Assembly: GCA_033398695.1 (NCBI GenBank)
Contig: CM065818.1
Coordinates: 34,062,001-34,126,000, forward strand
Source: Orobanche coerulescens
Taxonomy: Eukaryota; Streptophyta; Magnoliopsida; Lamiales; Orobanchaceae
Direction: 5' to 3'
DNA: 64,000 nt
Part shown: one piece after another, positions 46,151 through 57,141 of the stretch
Layout of the letters: every line of letters begins with the position of its first letter
Position numbering within the stretch: the stretch's first letter is position 1
Program-made: the position numbers and the translations under genes
Notes under the pieces: generated by a model
The model's database searches: none
Told to the model about the DNA's origin: nothing
What the model saw: the letters and a program-made list of their open reading frames with translations, nothing else

Positions 46151-46503
46151 TGGACTATTTTAGGTAAGAGTTTCACTTTGTGATAGTTATTTATTTTGGA
46201 CTATTTTAAGTTATAAACATATTTGGTAATATAGTTTTTTATATAATATTTTAACAAGTTTAAAATGCAGTTTTTTAAATGATATAATACACAATTAGTA
46301 TAAATTATGACTAAAATTGTAATTATATAAAAAATCAAAATAGACCGAATCAGACCGAAACCGAATAATTTGATGGGTCTAGGTTACATAGTTGTAAAAA
46401 CCAAAATCAAACCGAACCAAAACTGAATTATTAAGTTTTGGGGAGGGTTTGGGGGACCTGATCTTACCCCAACCGAAACTAAAAACATCTCTTGAAAATC
46501 TAA
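46151..46503. other. AT-rich end zone of the hAT element, no gene
   Basis: Contains several AACCGAA / GACCGAA motifs (46340-46490) of the kind found as subterminal repeats in hAT elements. No clear terminal inverted repeat was found. It ends at the TAA target site of the next element. Confidence 0.45.
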
Positions 46504-47778
46504 GGCCATGTTCGGGGTGGTTTTCTGTTTTCTGTTTTGAAATTTTCAAAATGTAAAACCACTTTCTGTTTTGAGCTTTAAAAATTTCAGAAATCAAAAC
46601 CAGATTAAATTTTGAGTTAAGAAATTTTCAAAAATCAAAACTGTAGTTTAAAACATGAACATAAAAGTGGTATCAAAGTGGAAGTTGACAGTGGTCGGTG
46701 GTGATCAAAGTAGTAGTTGACAGTGGTCGGAGTGGTGGTTAGCGAGGTGGTTGGCGATGATCGGAGAGGTTGTCGGAGCGATGACCGGCGGTGGTCGGAA
46801 ATAGCCGTCGAAATGGTGGTCCTTGGTCAAAGTGGTAGTTGACGGTGGCCGGAGTGGTAGTCGGTGGTAGCCGGAGTGGTGGTTGGTGGTGGCGAACGGT
46901 GGTCAAAATGGTGGTCAGTGGTGGTCAAAGTGGTAGTTGACGGTGGTCAGAGTAGTGGTCGGTGGTGGCGGGAGGGGTGGTTGGAGTGATGGCCGGTGGT
47001 GGCCGGAGGGGTGGTTGGCGGTGGCTGGAGTGGTGGTCGGAAGTCGACCATCGAAATGGTGGTCCTTGGTCAAAGTGGTAGTTGACGGTGGTCGAGTGGT
47101 AGTTGGTGGTAGCCGTAGTGGTAGTTGGTGGTGGTGAACGGTGGTCAGAGTGGTGGGTAGTGGGTGAGATGGTGGTCAGTGGTGGCCAAAATGGTAGTTG
47201 ACGGTGGTCAGAATTGTGGTAGGTTGTGGCCGGAGGGGTGGTCGGTTGTGGCCGGAATGATGGTCGGTGGTAGCAGAGTGGTGGTCGGAAGTCGGCCGTC
47301 GAAATGGTAGTCCTTGGTCAAAGTGGTAGTTGACAGTGGCCGGAGTGGTAGTCGGTGGTGGTTGGTGGTTGTGAACGGTGGTCAGAGTGGTGGTCAGTGG
47401 TCGAAATGGTGGTCAGTGGTGGTCAAAGTGGTAGTTGACGGTGGTCAGTAGTGGTCGGTGGTGGCCGGAGGGGTGGTCGGTGGTGGGCGGAGTGATGGTC
47501 TGGTAGCAGAGTGGTGGTTGGCGGTGGCCGGAGTGGTGGTCGGCAGCGGTCAAAGTGGTGGTCAGTGGTTGTTGAAGTGATGGTTTGTGATGGCGTGTTA
47601 ATGTTAAAACAAAAAACTGAAATTAGAAAATCTCTTTATTTGGTTTTGTGTTTTGAAGGAAAATTGTTTCGAAAATAATGAAATAATCAATTCAGCACTA
47701 TTTTACCCAAACATGTTTTGGTTTGAAATTGACTTTTAAAACCAAAACCAAAAACTCGGCAACCATTCAAACGGGCCC
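46504..47778. mobile_element. PIF/Harbinger (Tourist)-type MITE with minisatellite core
   Basis: Flanked by TAA (46501-46503 and 47779-47781), the target site of PIF/Harbinger elements. Ends are imperfect inverted repeats: left GGCCATGTTCGGGGTGGTT, right (reversed) GGGCCCGTTTGAATGGTT. Outer arms of about 150-190 bp are AT-rich and the centre is a GGT-rich minisatellite. No transposase. It lies about 170 bp upstream of the HMGS TATA box. Confidence 0.7.
46675..47580 (+). repeat. GGT-rich minisatellite
   Basis: About 900 bp of irregular repeats built from GGTGGTCGG, AGTGGTGGT and GGTGGCCGGAGTGGT. Strong strand asymmetry: G and T dominate the plus strand. Higher-order copies of about 260-300 bp start at GGTCCTTGGTCAAAGTGG (near 46820, 47060 and 47310). 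The Gly/Val/Trp-rich frame 46937-47137 is a composition artefact. Confidence 0.8.
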
Positions 47779-47947
47779 TAAGAAAATGAAATTTATTTAA
47801 AGATTCAAAATTGGTTGGTGTGTGTAAGTGGAAAATCACGAAGTCTGCATTTGGGGGCTGCGGAAGCCGGAAGGGAGGAAAGTAGGCAAATGCGAAAAAA
47901 ATGGCAATTTAATCTCACTCCACGTTTCTCCGGCCCCTGCCCGGCTT

Positions 47948-47957
47948 CTATATATAG
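47948..47957 (+). promoter_or_regulatory. HMGS TATA box
   Basis: CTATATATAG about 225 bp upstream of the HMGS start codon. A start site near 47980 would give a leader of about 200 nt with no upstream ATG. The CTCCACGTTTCTC just before it holds an ACGT core. Position and TATA form fit a plant core promoter; the start site is inferred. Confidence 0.65.
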
Positions 47958-48016
47958 TCACCTGGCTCTCTCCTCTAATACTAAGCTACCCAGTACCCAG
48001 CCACCCATTTTCCCAT

Positions 48017-48052
48017 ACTCTCTCTCTCTCGCTCGCTCTCTCTCCCCTCTGT
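48017..48052 (+). repeat. CT-rich microsatellite in the HMGS leader
   Basis: TCTCTCTCTCTC, then CGCTCGCTCTC and TCTCTCCCC. Pyrimidine tracts of this kind are common in plant 5' untranslated regions and can support transcription or translation. Likely polymorphic in length. Confidence 0.75.
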
Positions 48053-48177
48053 TGTTTTCTTGCCTGTACGCGCCTCCGCCTTCGCGTTTTTGCTTCTTAG
48101 TTTGGGATTTCCGAACCTACTGTTTACTTTATTTTTTCTTAATTTGATCTTTTTTTTTTCGTAAAAGAAGAAGATAG

Positions 48178-51100
48178 ATGGCCAATAATGTGGGGATACT
48201 CGCCATGGAAATTTACTTCCCTCCCACTTGCATCCAGCAGGTAAACATTCTTTCTTTCTCTCTCTAATTTTTATTTATTGTTTTTCTTAACGTGAGTTAA
48301 TGGAGGCATTTACTAAACGTTCCACGCATGTGTAGTGTAGAGAGTTTTACTTGTCGTGATTTTCATTAAATGTGGCTGGCAAAAGAGATCCAGATCAATT
48401 TTTTTCTTCGTTTTAGAATTTTCTAGAGTGAAGCTACCAACTCTGATCTTATATCTGATTTCATTTTATCATGTGCCTATTTTTTTTTCAGAATTTTCAT
48501 TTTCAGATTCAAATTTATTTTAAGATTTTTTTTTTTTTTTTTTGAGATGGGAGGAAGACTGAATCCTTTTAGTTAGGATCGTGTATTGATTTTTCTTCAA
48601 GATTATGCTTGAAGGTCTGGGAATAATTAAATCCCTACATCTTAATTATCTGTTCAGCTATATTTTTCTCTTTCCTCCCAAATGAATGTTGATATGCGTG
48701 TTGCAGGAAGTGCTGGAGGCTCATGATGGAGCAAGCAAAGGAAAGTACACAATTGGGCTTGGACAAGATTGCATGGCGTTTTGTACCGAGGTCGAAGATG
48801 TCATTTCCATGAGGTGCTCACTTTTTTATAAGTGTGATTGAATTCTCATATCCATGTTAGGCATATAGATGTTGATTTAGTCTTCTTCTATGCAACATAA
48901 TATATTTGGGACTTACCTTAGCATGGTGGTTATATTAGGCCATCTTATGAAACTAAATTGGAAATTGATATTCAATGTGATTTGAAGTCATCTTTTCCCA
49001 ATTAATAAAGAGAAGAGTCGAAACGTCGTTCCTTATCGATACTTTAATAATTTCATTTCCTTAAATTGGAATGAAATCTATCTGCTCTACTTAACTTATC
49101 AATTCATCATAGTTCATAAATTTGGGAAGTTTATTATTCAGTGTGTAAATCTGCAATGTATGGACTGATTGTAAATATTTGATAATAAAAAAACTGAAAA
49201 GCATAAAGATCTCAGCCTATATTTCATCATTGGAATTGAAGTATGGTTTTAGGAAATGTTACAATGCTGTGTGAATCTGTTGAACAAAAGCTTCCACCGG
49301 CTAGTATAAGTTCATTAGAAGTTAACTTTTCGATCAATATTTGTTGACCCTTTGAGCTTCAGTATGACAGCTGTCACGTCACTCCTAGAAAAATACGGGG
49401 TCGATCCGAAGCAGATCGGGCGTCTTGAAGTTGGAAGTGAGACTGTACTTGATAAAAGCAAATCCATTAAGACATTTTTGATGCCAATCTTTGAGGTAAT
49501 TAGTGATTTCTCTGTGTTTTTACTGTAGAAGGTTGGAATATATTTTCAGTTGTATGTAGTTTATCCTGAATTTTGGTTACATGAGCTTATATAGCAAAAA
49601 GGATCATACAAGTTCGTAGGTTTTTAGATACTAATATGCTCCACCATAGCTGTGTTTAATCCAATTCCTAGAGTCACTAGTTTAGTACAACTTGGACAGG
49701 CTTTCATCTTTTGCTTTTCTTGCTTAAAGTGGAAAATGCTCTATTATGTTAAGAGTTCTTAATTAGAGTCACATAAGGGTTTCTTGATTATATGCCGATT
49801 CAATCCGAGATTTTTTATTTGATTCATATTACATTTTTTTAACATATTATTTTGAGATATCACCATCTTTTGTTTTTTTTGTACACGTATACTCATCCTT
49901 TGCTTTTCCATGTGAATAACCAGAAATGTGGAAATACTGATATAGAAGGTGTTGACTCAACAAATGCATGCTACGGGGGTACTGCTGCATTATTCAACTG
50001 TGTCAATTGGGTGGAAAGTAGTTCATGGGATGGACGATATGGGCTTGTTGTCTGCACAGACAGTGCGGTATGACCATCATCCTTTATAAACTTCTTCTCT
50101 TGTATTTCCAATTCTTTACAAAAAAAAAAAAAAAAAATGAAGAATTAAAAAAGGTGGAGCCACCTAACATTCCTATGGTGCTCTTTCAAGCAGGGTTATT
50201 TATCTCTTGATTACATCTCACTCGTATACTAATATGGAAGTTTATTTAGATTCTGTGAAAACCTAACTAGAAATGCTCGTTTGGTTCTTTACAAGTCAGC
50301 TTCATTTGATAGGTCTATGCTGAGGGTCCAGCTAGGCCAACCGGAGGAGCTGCTGCTATTGTCATGCTGATAGGACCTAATGCTCCAATTGCTTTTGAAA
50401 GCAAGCTTAGGGCGAGCCATATGGCTCATGTTTACGATTTTTACAAGCCTGATCTTGCCAGTGAATATCCAGTAAAAAAACTCCAGCAAACCTTTTAATC
50501 TGTTAATTTGTATCCCTGGTAGTTTGCTTTTTTATTTGAATTGATTTTCAATGAGAATAGAATTCTGTGATTAGAGTTTATAAAAAATAAAAGTAATATG
50601 ATGCTCCGTTACGAATTTGCAGCATTATATATTTGTTTCTCATATTGTTTGAGTTATGCTTGTAGGTTGTTGATGGCAAGCTTTCTCAGACATGTTACCT
50701 CATGGCACTCGATTCTTGTTACAAAAGCTTGTGCGACAAGTAATCTGCTGCAGAACAGCTTCATCCTGCTTTTATGTTTCTAAATTTTATCTTCGGGTAC
50801 TTACTGCTGTAGTGCATTGTAGGTATGAGAAGCTCGAGGGCAAGCAGTTTTCAATAGCTGATGCAGAGTACTTTGTATTTCATTCTCCATATAACAAGGT
50901 ACCTAAAAGTAAAACAAAGGGCATAATATAAAATATATTACCTGAAAACATATTTTTGTTAACAATTTTACTTGAAACCTGCAGCTTGTACAGAAGAGCT
51001 TTGCTAGATTGTTGTTCAATGACTTTTTGAGGAGTGCCAGGTCAATATTTTGCTTCTTGAATGAAGTTTGGGATATTTAGACAAACACCCCTAAGGTTTA

Positions 51101-52898
51101 GGGTACTTGTGGAAGATCTCATAGAAGTTTTATACTTTAGAAAAGCACTTGAAGTTTGATACGGTCTTATATTACACCCTTACATTCATGAAAATACCAC
51201 ACTTGCCCCTTATTTTTTATTTAACGCATAATCAAGCCTCAAATTTTTGTTATTTCCAACTACCCAAAAACTCAAGGGTAATTCTTGTCATCATCCCATA
51301 AAGTTTCACTTATATGTTAGAAATGCTTATTCTTAGTTGTAGCTTGTTTGTCTGTGACTTAATTTCTCAGCTCCATTGATGAGGCCGCCAAAGAGAAGCT
51401 GGCACCTTTTTCATCATTAACCAGTGACGAAAGCTATCAGAGTCGCGATCTTGAGAAGGTCTGAATAATCAGACTTTGCCCATTTCAAAAAAAATTACTA
51501 CTATATTACTCTAGATAATCTGTTGGTTGGATATCTAACAAACAATCTTGAGCACCGCTTTATACATAGATATCAGACATGTGGGCTAATTTTAGTTTAT
51601 CTGACAGGCATCTCAACAAGTTGCAAAGCTATTTTATGATACTAAGGTGCAGCCCTCTACACTTATCCCGAAACAAGTGGGGAACATGTACACTGCATCA
51701 CTCTATGCTGCGTTTGCATCCCTCCTCCACAATAAAAATAGCACTTTGGTATACATTTCTAATCTTGCTCGTTAAACTTTTTATTATCGCTTTATGAATA
51801 TTTTTCAATTTGAAAACGAGTCATTATTTTTGAACATTTTTCCCCTTTTTTCTTCAGGCTGGCAAAAGGGTGGTATTGTTTTCCTACGGCAGTGGTCTTT
51901 CAGCCACCATGTTTTCTCTCCGTTTGAACGAGGGGCAGCATCCTTTTAGCCTGTCCAACATTTCAAATGTGATTAATGTTTCAGAGAAGTTGAAGTCGAG
52001 GCATGAGGTATGCTATCTTTAGTTCCTTTTTTTTTGCTTGCTTGCTTGACTTGACAACATTGTTTCAAAAACCAAACCGGCTGTGTGAATCAGGAATGGT
52101 TGGTGGTTGGCCCTGTCGGGATACCTCCTACAAACTATTTTTGTCTTGTGGTTGTACTGGTCAATGTTTCAGTCAGAAACCAGACGAACCAGTCATGATT
52201 GGCCAAAATACCATTTGAACCGATTTCAATTGGTTATTATTATTATTATTATTATTATTATTGTGACATGACAATAGCAATTATCTCAAACTCATCGCCG
52301 TCTCATGATATTTTCCATATAAATGGAAAAACCTATGATGTTGACGGTTTTGGAATTTCGTTCTATTTCTCCTTCATATGAAGGTTGCGACAGGAAGGGC
52401 ATCCGGCGTAAAACTTTGCCACTTTGTTATTTGCATGAGTTATGGTGTTAACTAATTTTAGACAATTAAACGACACTATAATCTTCATGCCACCGACCCC
52501 AACATAGTTGGGATTAAGGTGCTGTTGATGATGATGATGAATTGTAATATTTTAAACTCCTAACAAAAACTCAAAAAGTTTAGAACTTGTATTTTGTTAC
52601 ATTTATGTGATTATTTGAATAACTGAAATAGTGGTTGATATATAGTTGAAATTCCGTGGCTCACTTGTGTGACTATAATAAGCGTTTGTCTGTCTGCGTG
52701 CAGTTTGCACCAGAAAAATTCGTCGAAATCATGAAGCTAATGGAGCACAGATATGGAAGCAAGGACTTTGTAACGAGCAAGGATGGGTGTAGTCTTCTTG
52801 CACCAGGCACATACTATCTCACTGAAGTGGATTCCAAGTACAGGAGATTTTATGCCAGGAAGACTGTCGAGAATGGTGGTGTTGCCAACAGCCACTGA
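48178..52898 (+). CDS. HMGS: Hydroxymethylglutaryl-CoA synthase (12 exons, intact)
   Basis: Condenses acetyl-CoA with acetoacetyl-CoA to HMG-CoA in the cytosolic mevalonate pathway, feeding sterols and other isoprenoids. Exons: 48178-48240, 48707-48813, 49363-49495, 49924-50067, 50313-50471, 50666-50739, 50823-50898, 50985-51040, 51371-51458, 51608-51748, 51858-52007, 52704-52898. All introns are GT-AG, the sum is 1386 nt and the protein has 461 residues, the usual plant length. Catalytic residues fall at the published plant positions: E79 (LEVGSE), C117 (STNACYGG, acyl-enzyme cysteine), H188 (SHMAH), H247 (FHSPYNK) and S359 (SYGSG). The start is the first ATG of the leader and gives the conserved N-terminus ([11 protein letters not shown]). 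No signal peptide or membrane segment is seen, in line with a cytosolic enzyme. The frame is intact throughout, in contrast to every other coding region here. The symbol is by family; the locus name is not known. Confidence 0.97.
52232..52262 (+). repeat. (ATT)n microsatellite in HMGS intron 11
   Basis: About ten TTA units in the last and longest intron. Confidence 0.85.
52380..52545 (+). mobile_element. Non-LTR retroelement 3' tail in HMGS intron 11
   Basis: GACAGGAAGGGCATCCGGCG near 52390 and CCGACCCCAACATAGTTGGG near 52492, then GGATTAAGGTGCTG and a (GAT)n tail, resemble the conserved 3' end of plant LINE/SINE elements with trinucleotide tails. Only the 3' end is left. It enlarges the intron and does not disturb the splice sites. 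Confidence 0.5.
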
Positions 52899-53265
52899 AC
52901 TGAAAAGACTTGCTTCAACCCGAATAGGATGCCATGATTTTTCCCCTCCCTCTTGTTTCTAGTTATTTTAGCGCATACGAAAAAAGTAACTGTATTTTCT
53001 TTTGTTCTTTTCTTGATTTTTATTTTTATTATTGTAGATGGCCGACCAATATTATACATTGCCCCATTGGATCGGCCTCCTACATTGCCAACTTCTCTCT
53101 CTCTGAAATTTCGGGGGCCTTGTGGACTTTAAGTCGTGTGTAAGGAGTATGGGTAGAATTGTATTTGTGTTCGGTCTAATGAGTATAATAGTACTTGTGT
53201 TTGGCCAAATGGATATTGTAGTATTAATTGATGAACATGTACGCTAGCTATTGATGAAAAATAAA
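52899..53265 (+). terminator. HMGS 3' untranslated region and poly(A) signal
   Basis: After TGA at 52896-52898 the sequence is T-rich with repeated GAGTATAATAGTACTTGTG-like blocks (53155-53220). An AATAAA at 53260-53265 is a plausible polyadenylation signal, preceded by TGTACG and TTGTAG-type upstream elements. The true cleavage site may lie earlier. Confidence 0.5.
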
Positions 53266-53399
53266 TCAAACACAAATTCCAATTGTCATCCTATGTACAT
53301 TAAATCATGGATTGAAATAGATCATTGTATAATCACCTGTTGATTTTTTGTTTTAAGATCACACCAAGTGACCCAACAATAGCTTCTCAAAGTCACACC

Positions 53400-53605
53400 T
53401 AAGTGACCCAACAATGACTTCTCAGATAAAAGGTAATTCTCAGATAAAAGGTGTTCAAAAATCAACTAGAGCCAAGCAACAAAAAATATTATGAGTATAG
53501 GAGATATAGGTGTTCAAAAATCGACCAAGCCAAGCAACAATAAAAAATATTATGCGAGATATTAGCCTAGATGCCCTCAAAATGATTTGGTGCAATGAGT
53601 AGAGT
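53400..53605 (+). pseudogene. Pogo-like transposase N-terminus, two scrambled copies
   Basis: Two overlapping degenerate copies of the sequence at 59460-59600: AAAAGGTGTTCAAAAATCAA ... CAAGCAACAAAAAATATTATG and again AGGTGTTCAAAAATCGACC ... TATTATGCGAG, then GATTTGGTGCAATGAG. They correspond to the MASKLKG ... QQRKLLCEY ... QDLVQW part of a CENP-B-type DNA-binding domain. Stops and deletions exclude function. Flanking 53266-53399 and 53606-54016 hold nothing recognised. Confidence 0.6.
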
Positions 53606-54016
53606 TTAAGTTCACCAAAAAAAAAAAATTGTAGTTTTACTAAAGTATCTTAGAATTTTCAAGCGAATTATATGTGTATATGTATTTGGAAGTTCGTTTT
53701 TTATGGTTATTAATTTATAGTTTCATCGGCACCCTAAATATACACTGGGATTTTAAGAAAAAAAATAATTATCTTATTATTAATTGATTGGAGTATAAAT
53801 TTAAACTGGTTTCAAATTGGGACCGAATAAATTATTAGTTTTGTCGAGATTATTGATTTATATCGATGTTTTACTGACTGGAAGTACGAAATTACTAATC
53901 TTAAAAACTAAAAGATAAAAATGAAATACATCTAATTATAACAAACATTTCTGTCAAAATTGAAATACCTTAATTTCAACTAGAGCAACCACATGTCGTA
54001 TAACCCTTCACTGAAT

Positions 54017-54590
54017 TAGGGGTGTGCAAAAAAAACGATTAAATCGAAAAACCGCACCGCACCATAAAAATCTTACCGAAAAGCCGATAAACCGACATAT
54101 ATGGTTTTTATTTTTTAAAAAACCGAAACTTCGGTAACGGTACGGTATTTGACTTAAATACCGAAAAAAATCGTACCGTACCGTTATTTATATTAAATAT
54201 TTTTATGATAATATATCATATATATAGTAGTTACAGACTCACATGAATATAGAAGTATAACAAATTTATTGAAGTTCAAGATACTTGTTTGTCTTGTTTT
54301 TTTATTTTTTTATTTTTATCCTCCAAAATAGTTTGATGAAAACTTGAACATTAAATTAGTTAATGTCTTAAGGTTAGTGTGATTTTTTTGGTTTAGCTAT
54401 TAATTTGGATCAGCTATTTATGGTACCTTGTTGAATTAATTTATTCGAGTATTTTTGTCTTATTAATGCTATCAAGTATCAAGTAGAAAAACTAAAAAAT
54501 ACCGTACCGATGTAAACCAAACCGAAATACCGAACTACCAAACCGAAAAAAACTCGTATATTTATGGTATTAAATCATAATAAACCGAAT
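54017..54590 (+). mobile_element. hAT-like MITE, right end lost
   Basis: Starts TAGGGGTGTGCAAAAAAAAC, a typical hAT left end. The interior is AT-rich with many ACCGAAA / TACCGTACC subterminal motifs at both ends (54040-54190 and 54500-54590). The right terminal repeat is missing because copia-6 begins near 54590. No coding sequence. Confidence 0.6.
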
Positions 54591-55001
54591 TTATTTTTAT
54601 TTTGTAAAATTAAATATCATAGGATCGATCTACGTTCCGAGTAGATGATCGTGGTATATTCACTTTCTCTAAACCGATTCCCGGTGAGTGGAAAATAGTG
54701 AATTAAAATTTGTCACTTAATTATGAATAAATGAGGGATGGCTAACCCACATTGAATAATAAGCTATCATTATTCAAGTATATAAGAAGTTGTCATTATT
54801 CATGTAATAATTAATGGCACATGTGTATGGGCTTAAAGCCCACAGGCGCGCGCCGCTGCCGCCGCCCGCCTGCGCCTCGGCCTCGGCCGCGTGCCGCGAG
54901 CCGTGTGCCGTGGACCTTGAACCTTGGACTTGATCTTGTGGATGTAGATCCAAAGTCACATAAGTGATTGAGATATAATGTGGAAGATGTAGAACCGAGA
55001 C

Positions 55002-56600
55002 GTGGTAGTAGGGTTAGGACACCCATTTGGACCTGACTACATATCATTTACGTTGGATGAAGAACCAACATCGATCAAAGTAAGTTATGCGAGACCAGAC
55101 GGGTTTCTCTGGAAAGAAGGTGTTCAGAATGAAATTGACTCAATTTTACAAAATCAAACTTGGGTTTTGTTGATTTACCTGAAGGTTAAGCCCTTAGGAT
55201 GCAAATGGATCCTTAAAAGAAAGTACAAGGCTGATGGGTCAATTGATAAATATAAAGCTCGTTTAGTAGTCAAAGGTTTCAAGTAGAAGGAAGGGTATGA
55301 TTTTTTCGATACATATTCACTTGTAACGAGAATTACATCTATTCGAGTGCTTCTCACGATTGCTGCTTTGCACGATCTTGAGATTCATCAAATGGATGTT
55401 AAGACTGCTTTTCTGAACGGTGATCTGGATGAAGAGATCTATATGGAACAACCTGAAGGGTTTGTAGTACTTGGACAAGAGAAAAAGGTATGCAAACTGG
55501 TTAAGTCTCTATATGGATTGAAACAAGCTCCACTACAGTGACACTTGAAATTTGATAATGTAATGTTATCAAATGGTTTTAAAATAAATAAGTGTGATAA
55601 ATGTGTTTATATTGAGAACACTAATAACGGCTATGTTATTGTGTGTCTTTATATAGATGACATGTTAATCATGGGTAATAATATACAAGTGATTAACGAT
55701 ACTAAGAACATGTTAAAAAGAAATTTTGACAAGAAAGACATGGGCTAGCGGATGTGATTCTTGGAATGAAAATTTTGAGAAAATCTGATGGAATCATCTT
55801 GACACAATCTCACTATGCCAAGAAAGTTCTCAAGAAGTTTAATGCTTTTGATAGATTGTCGGCTAAGACCCCAATAGAGTTGAATGATCACTTGAGCAAA
55901 AATCGAGGGGAGCCCGTTGCACAAGAAGAATATGCACGAGTCATTGGGTGTTTAATGTATCTTACAAATTTCACTCGACCCGATTTAGCTTGCGCTGTGA
56001 ACAAATTGAGTCGTTACACGAGCAATCCAAGCAAAGAGCATTAAAAAGCTCTCATTAGAGTTTTGAGGTACTTAAAGTATACTAAAAAACTTGGGCTACA
56101 CTATTCGAGATACCCCCCGATACTTGAAGGGTACTGTGATGCGAATTGGATATCCAATACGAAAAGTTCATTTTCTACAAGTGGTTACGTATTTACCATT
56201 AGGGGTGGAACTGTCTCGTGAAAGTCCGCAAAACAAACGTGTATCGCCCGATCCCCCATGGAATCGGAATTGATAGCTTTTGGACAAAGTTGGTGAAGAA
56301 GCCGAGTGGCTCAGAAACTTTCTAGAAGATATTCTATGTTGGTCAAATCCAGTGCCTGTGGTGATGATACACTACGATAGCCAAGCTGCTATTGGTAGGG
56401 AAAGAAATAACGTGTATAATGGAAAGTCTCGATATATTCGTCGACGTCATAATGCCGTGAGACATTTGATCAAAAATGGGGTTATCTCTATTGACTATGT
56501 AAGATCATTGGATAATCTAGCGGATCCGCTGACCAAAGGGTTAAACCGTGATCAAATGAATAAATTGCTAGAGGAAATGGGTTTAAAATCCATAAATTGA
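55002..56600 (+). pseudogene. Copia-6 reverse transcriptase and RNase H (broken)
   Basis: Pieces 55002-55286, 55347-55541, 55545-55748, 55754-56044 and 56091-56600 follow each other. RT signatures: WILKRKYKADGSIDKYKARL, QMDVKTAFLNGDLDEEIYM, SLYGLKQAP and the catalytic LYIDDMLIMGNN. RNase [39 protein letters not shown]. Stops are TAG for expected CAG (near 55284), TGA for TGG (near 55541), a frameshift after KKDMG (near 55748) and TAA near 56042. RT starts without the upstream polyprotein. Confidence 0.88.
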
Positions 56601-57141
56601 GAATTATCATAGTGGTAACCCAACCAAAATGACTAGAGATCCCATGAACTTGGTTCAATAGGAGAACTAAGCTATGAGAGTTCGTGTGAAACACTCATCT
56701 AAGTTTATTCCCTATAGAGCAATTGAGTGTTGAAAGCTTGCCTAGTGGTGAGGTTAAGTCTATGACTTTTAATGATTCCTAAAGATCTCGAGGAGGTTGA
56801 GTATGGCAAGATACTCGGTAAAGAATCACCTATATAAGTGATAAGTGGGGCCGCTTCATGACATACACTTATGAATCCAAAGAGGTGTCCAAGGCCCGCA
56901 AAGGGCACAAAACGTGAGAACAGATGAGGTTGAAATGTTCAAGTGTTAGCACCATTGTCTCGGTGCACGCTATTGGGGAATAGTTCAAAGCATCACGGTA
57001 CTAATCCGCCTGTATACCCGATGGTATTAATTATGGAAGGTTCAAAACCACGAACTACCTATCCTTATACTTTAACGCCTCCTGAGGACTGAGTTTGTGT
57101 CTGTACATTGTACTTGGGCTATTCTCACTCATGTAGGGGAT
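56601..57141 (+). other. Copia-6 untranslated region before the 3' LTR
   Basis: No frame of interest. It ends with a short purine tract GTAGGGGAT right before TGTTGG. The short minus-strand frames here (56488-56908) have no recognisable domains. Confidence 0.7.

Noticed and set aside
46937..47137. Gly/Trp/Val-rich frame that looks like a glycine-rich protein
   Set aside because: A reading of the GGT minisatellite inside a MITE.
47815..48147. 110-codon frame over the HMGS promoter and leader
   Set aside because: It starts upstream of the TATA box and ends before the HMGS start, so it is not in the expected transcript; Ser/Leu/Pro content follows the CT-rich tract.
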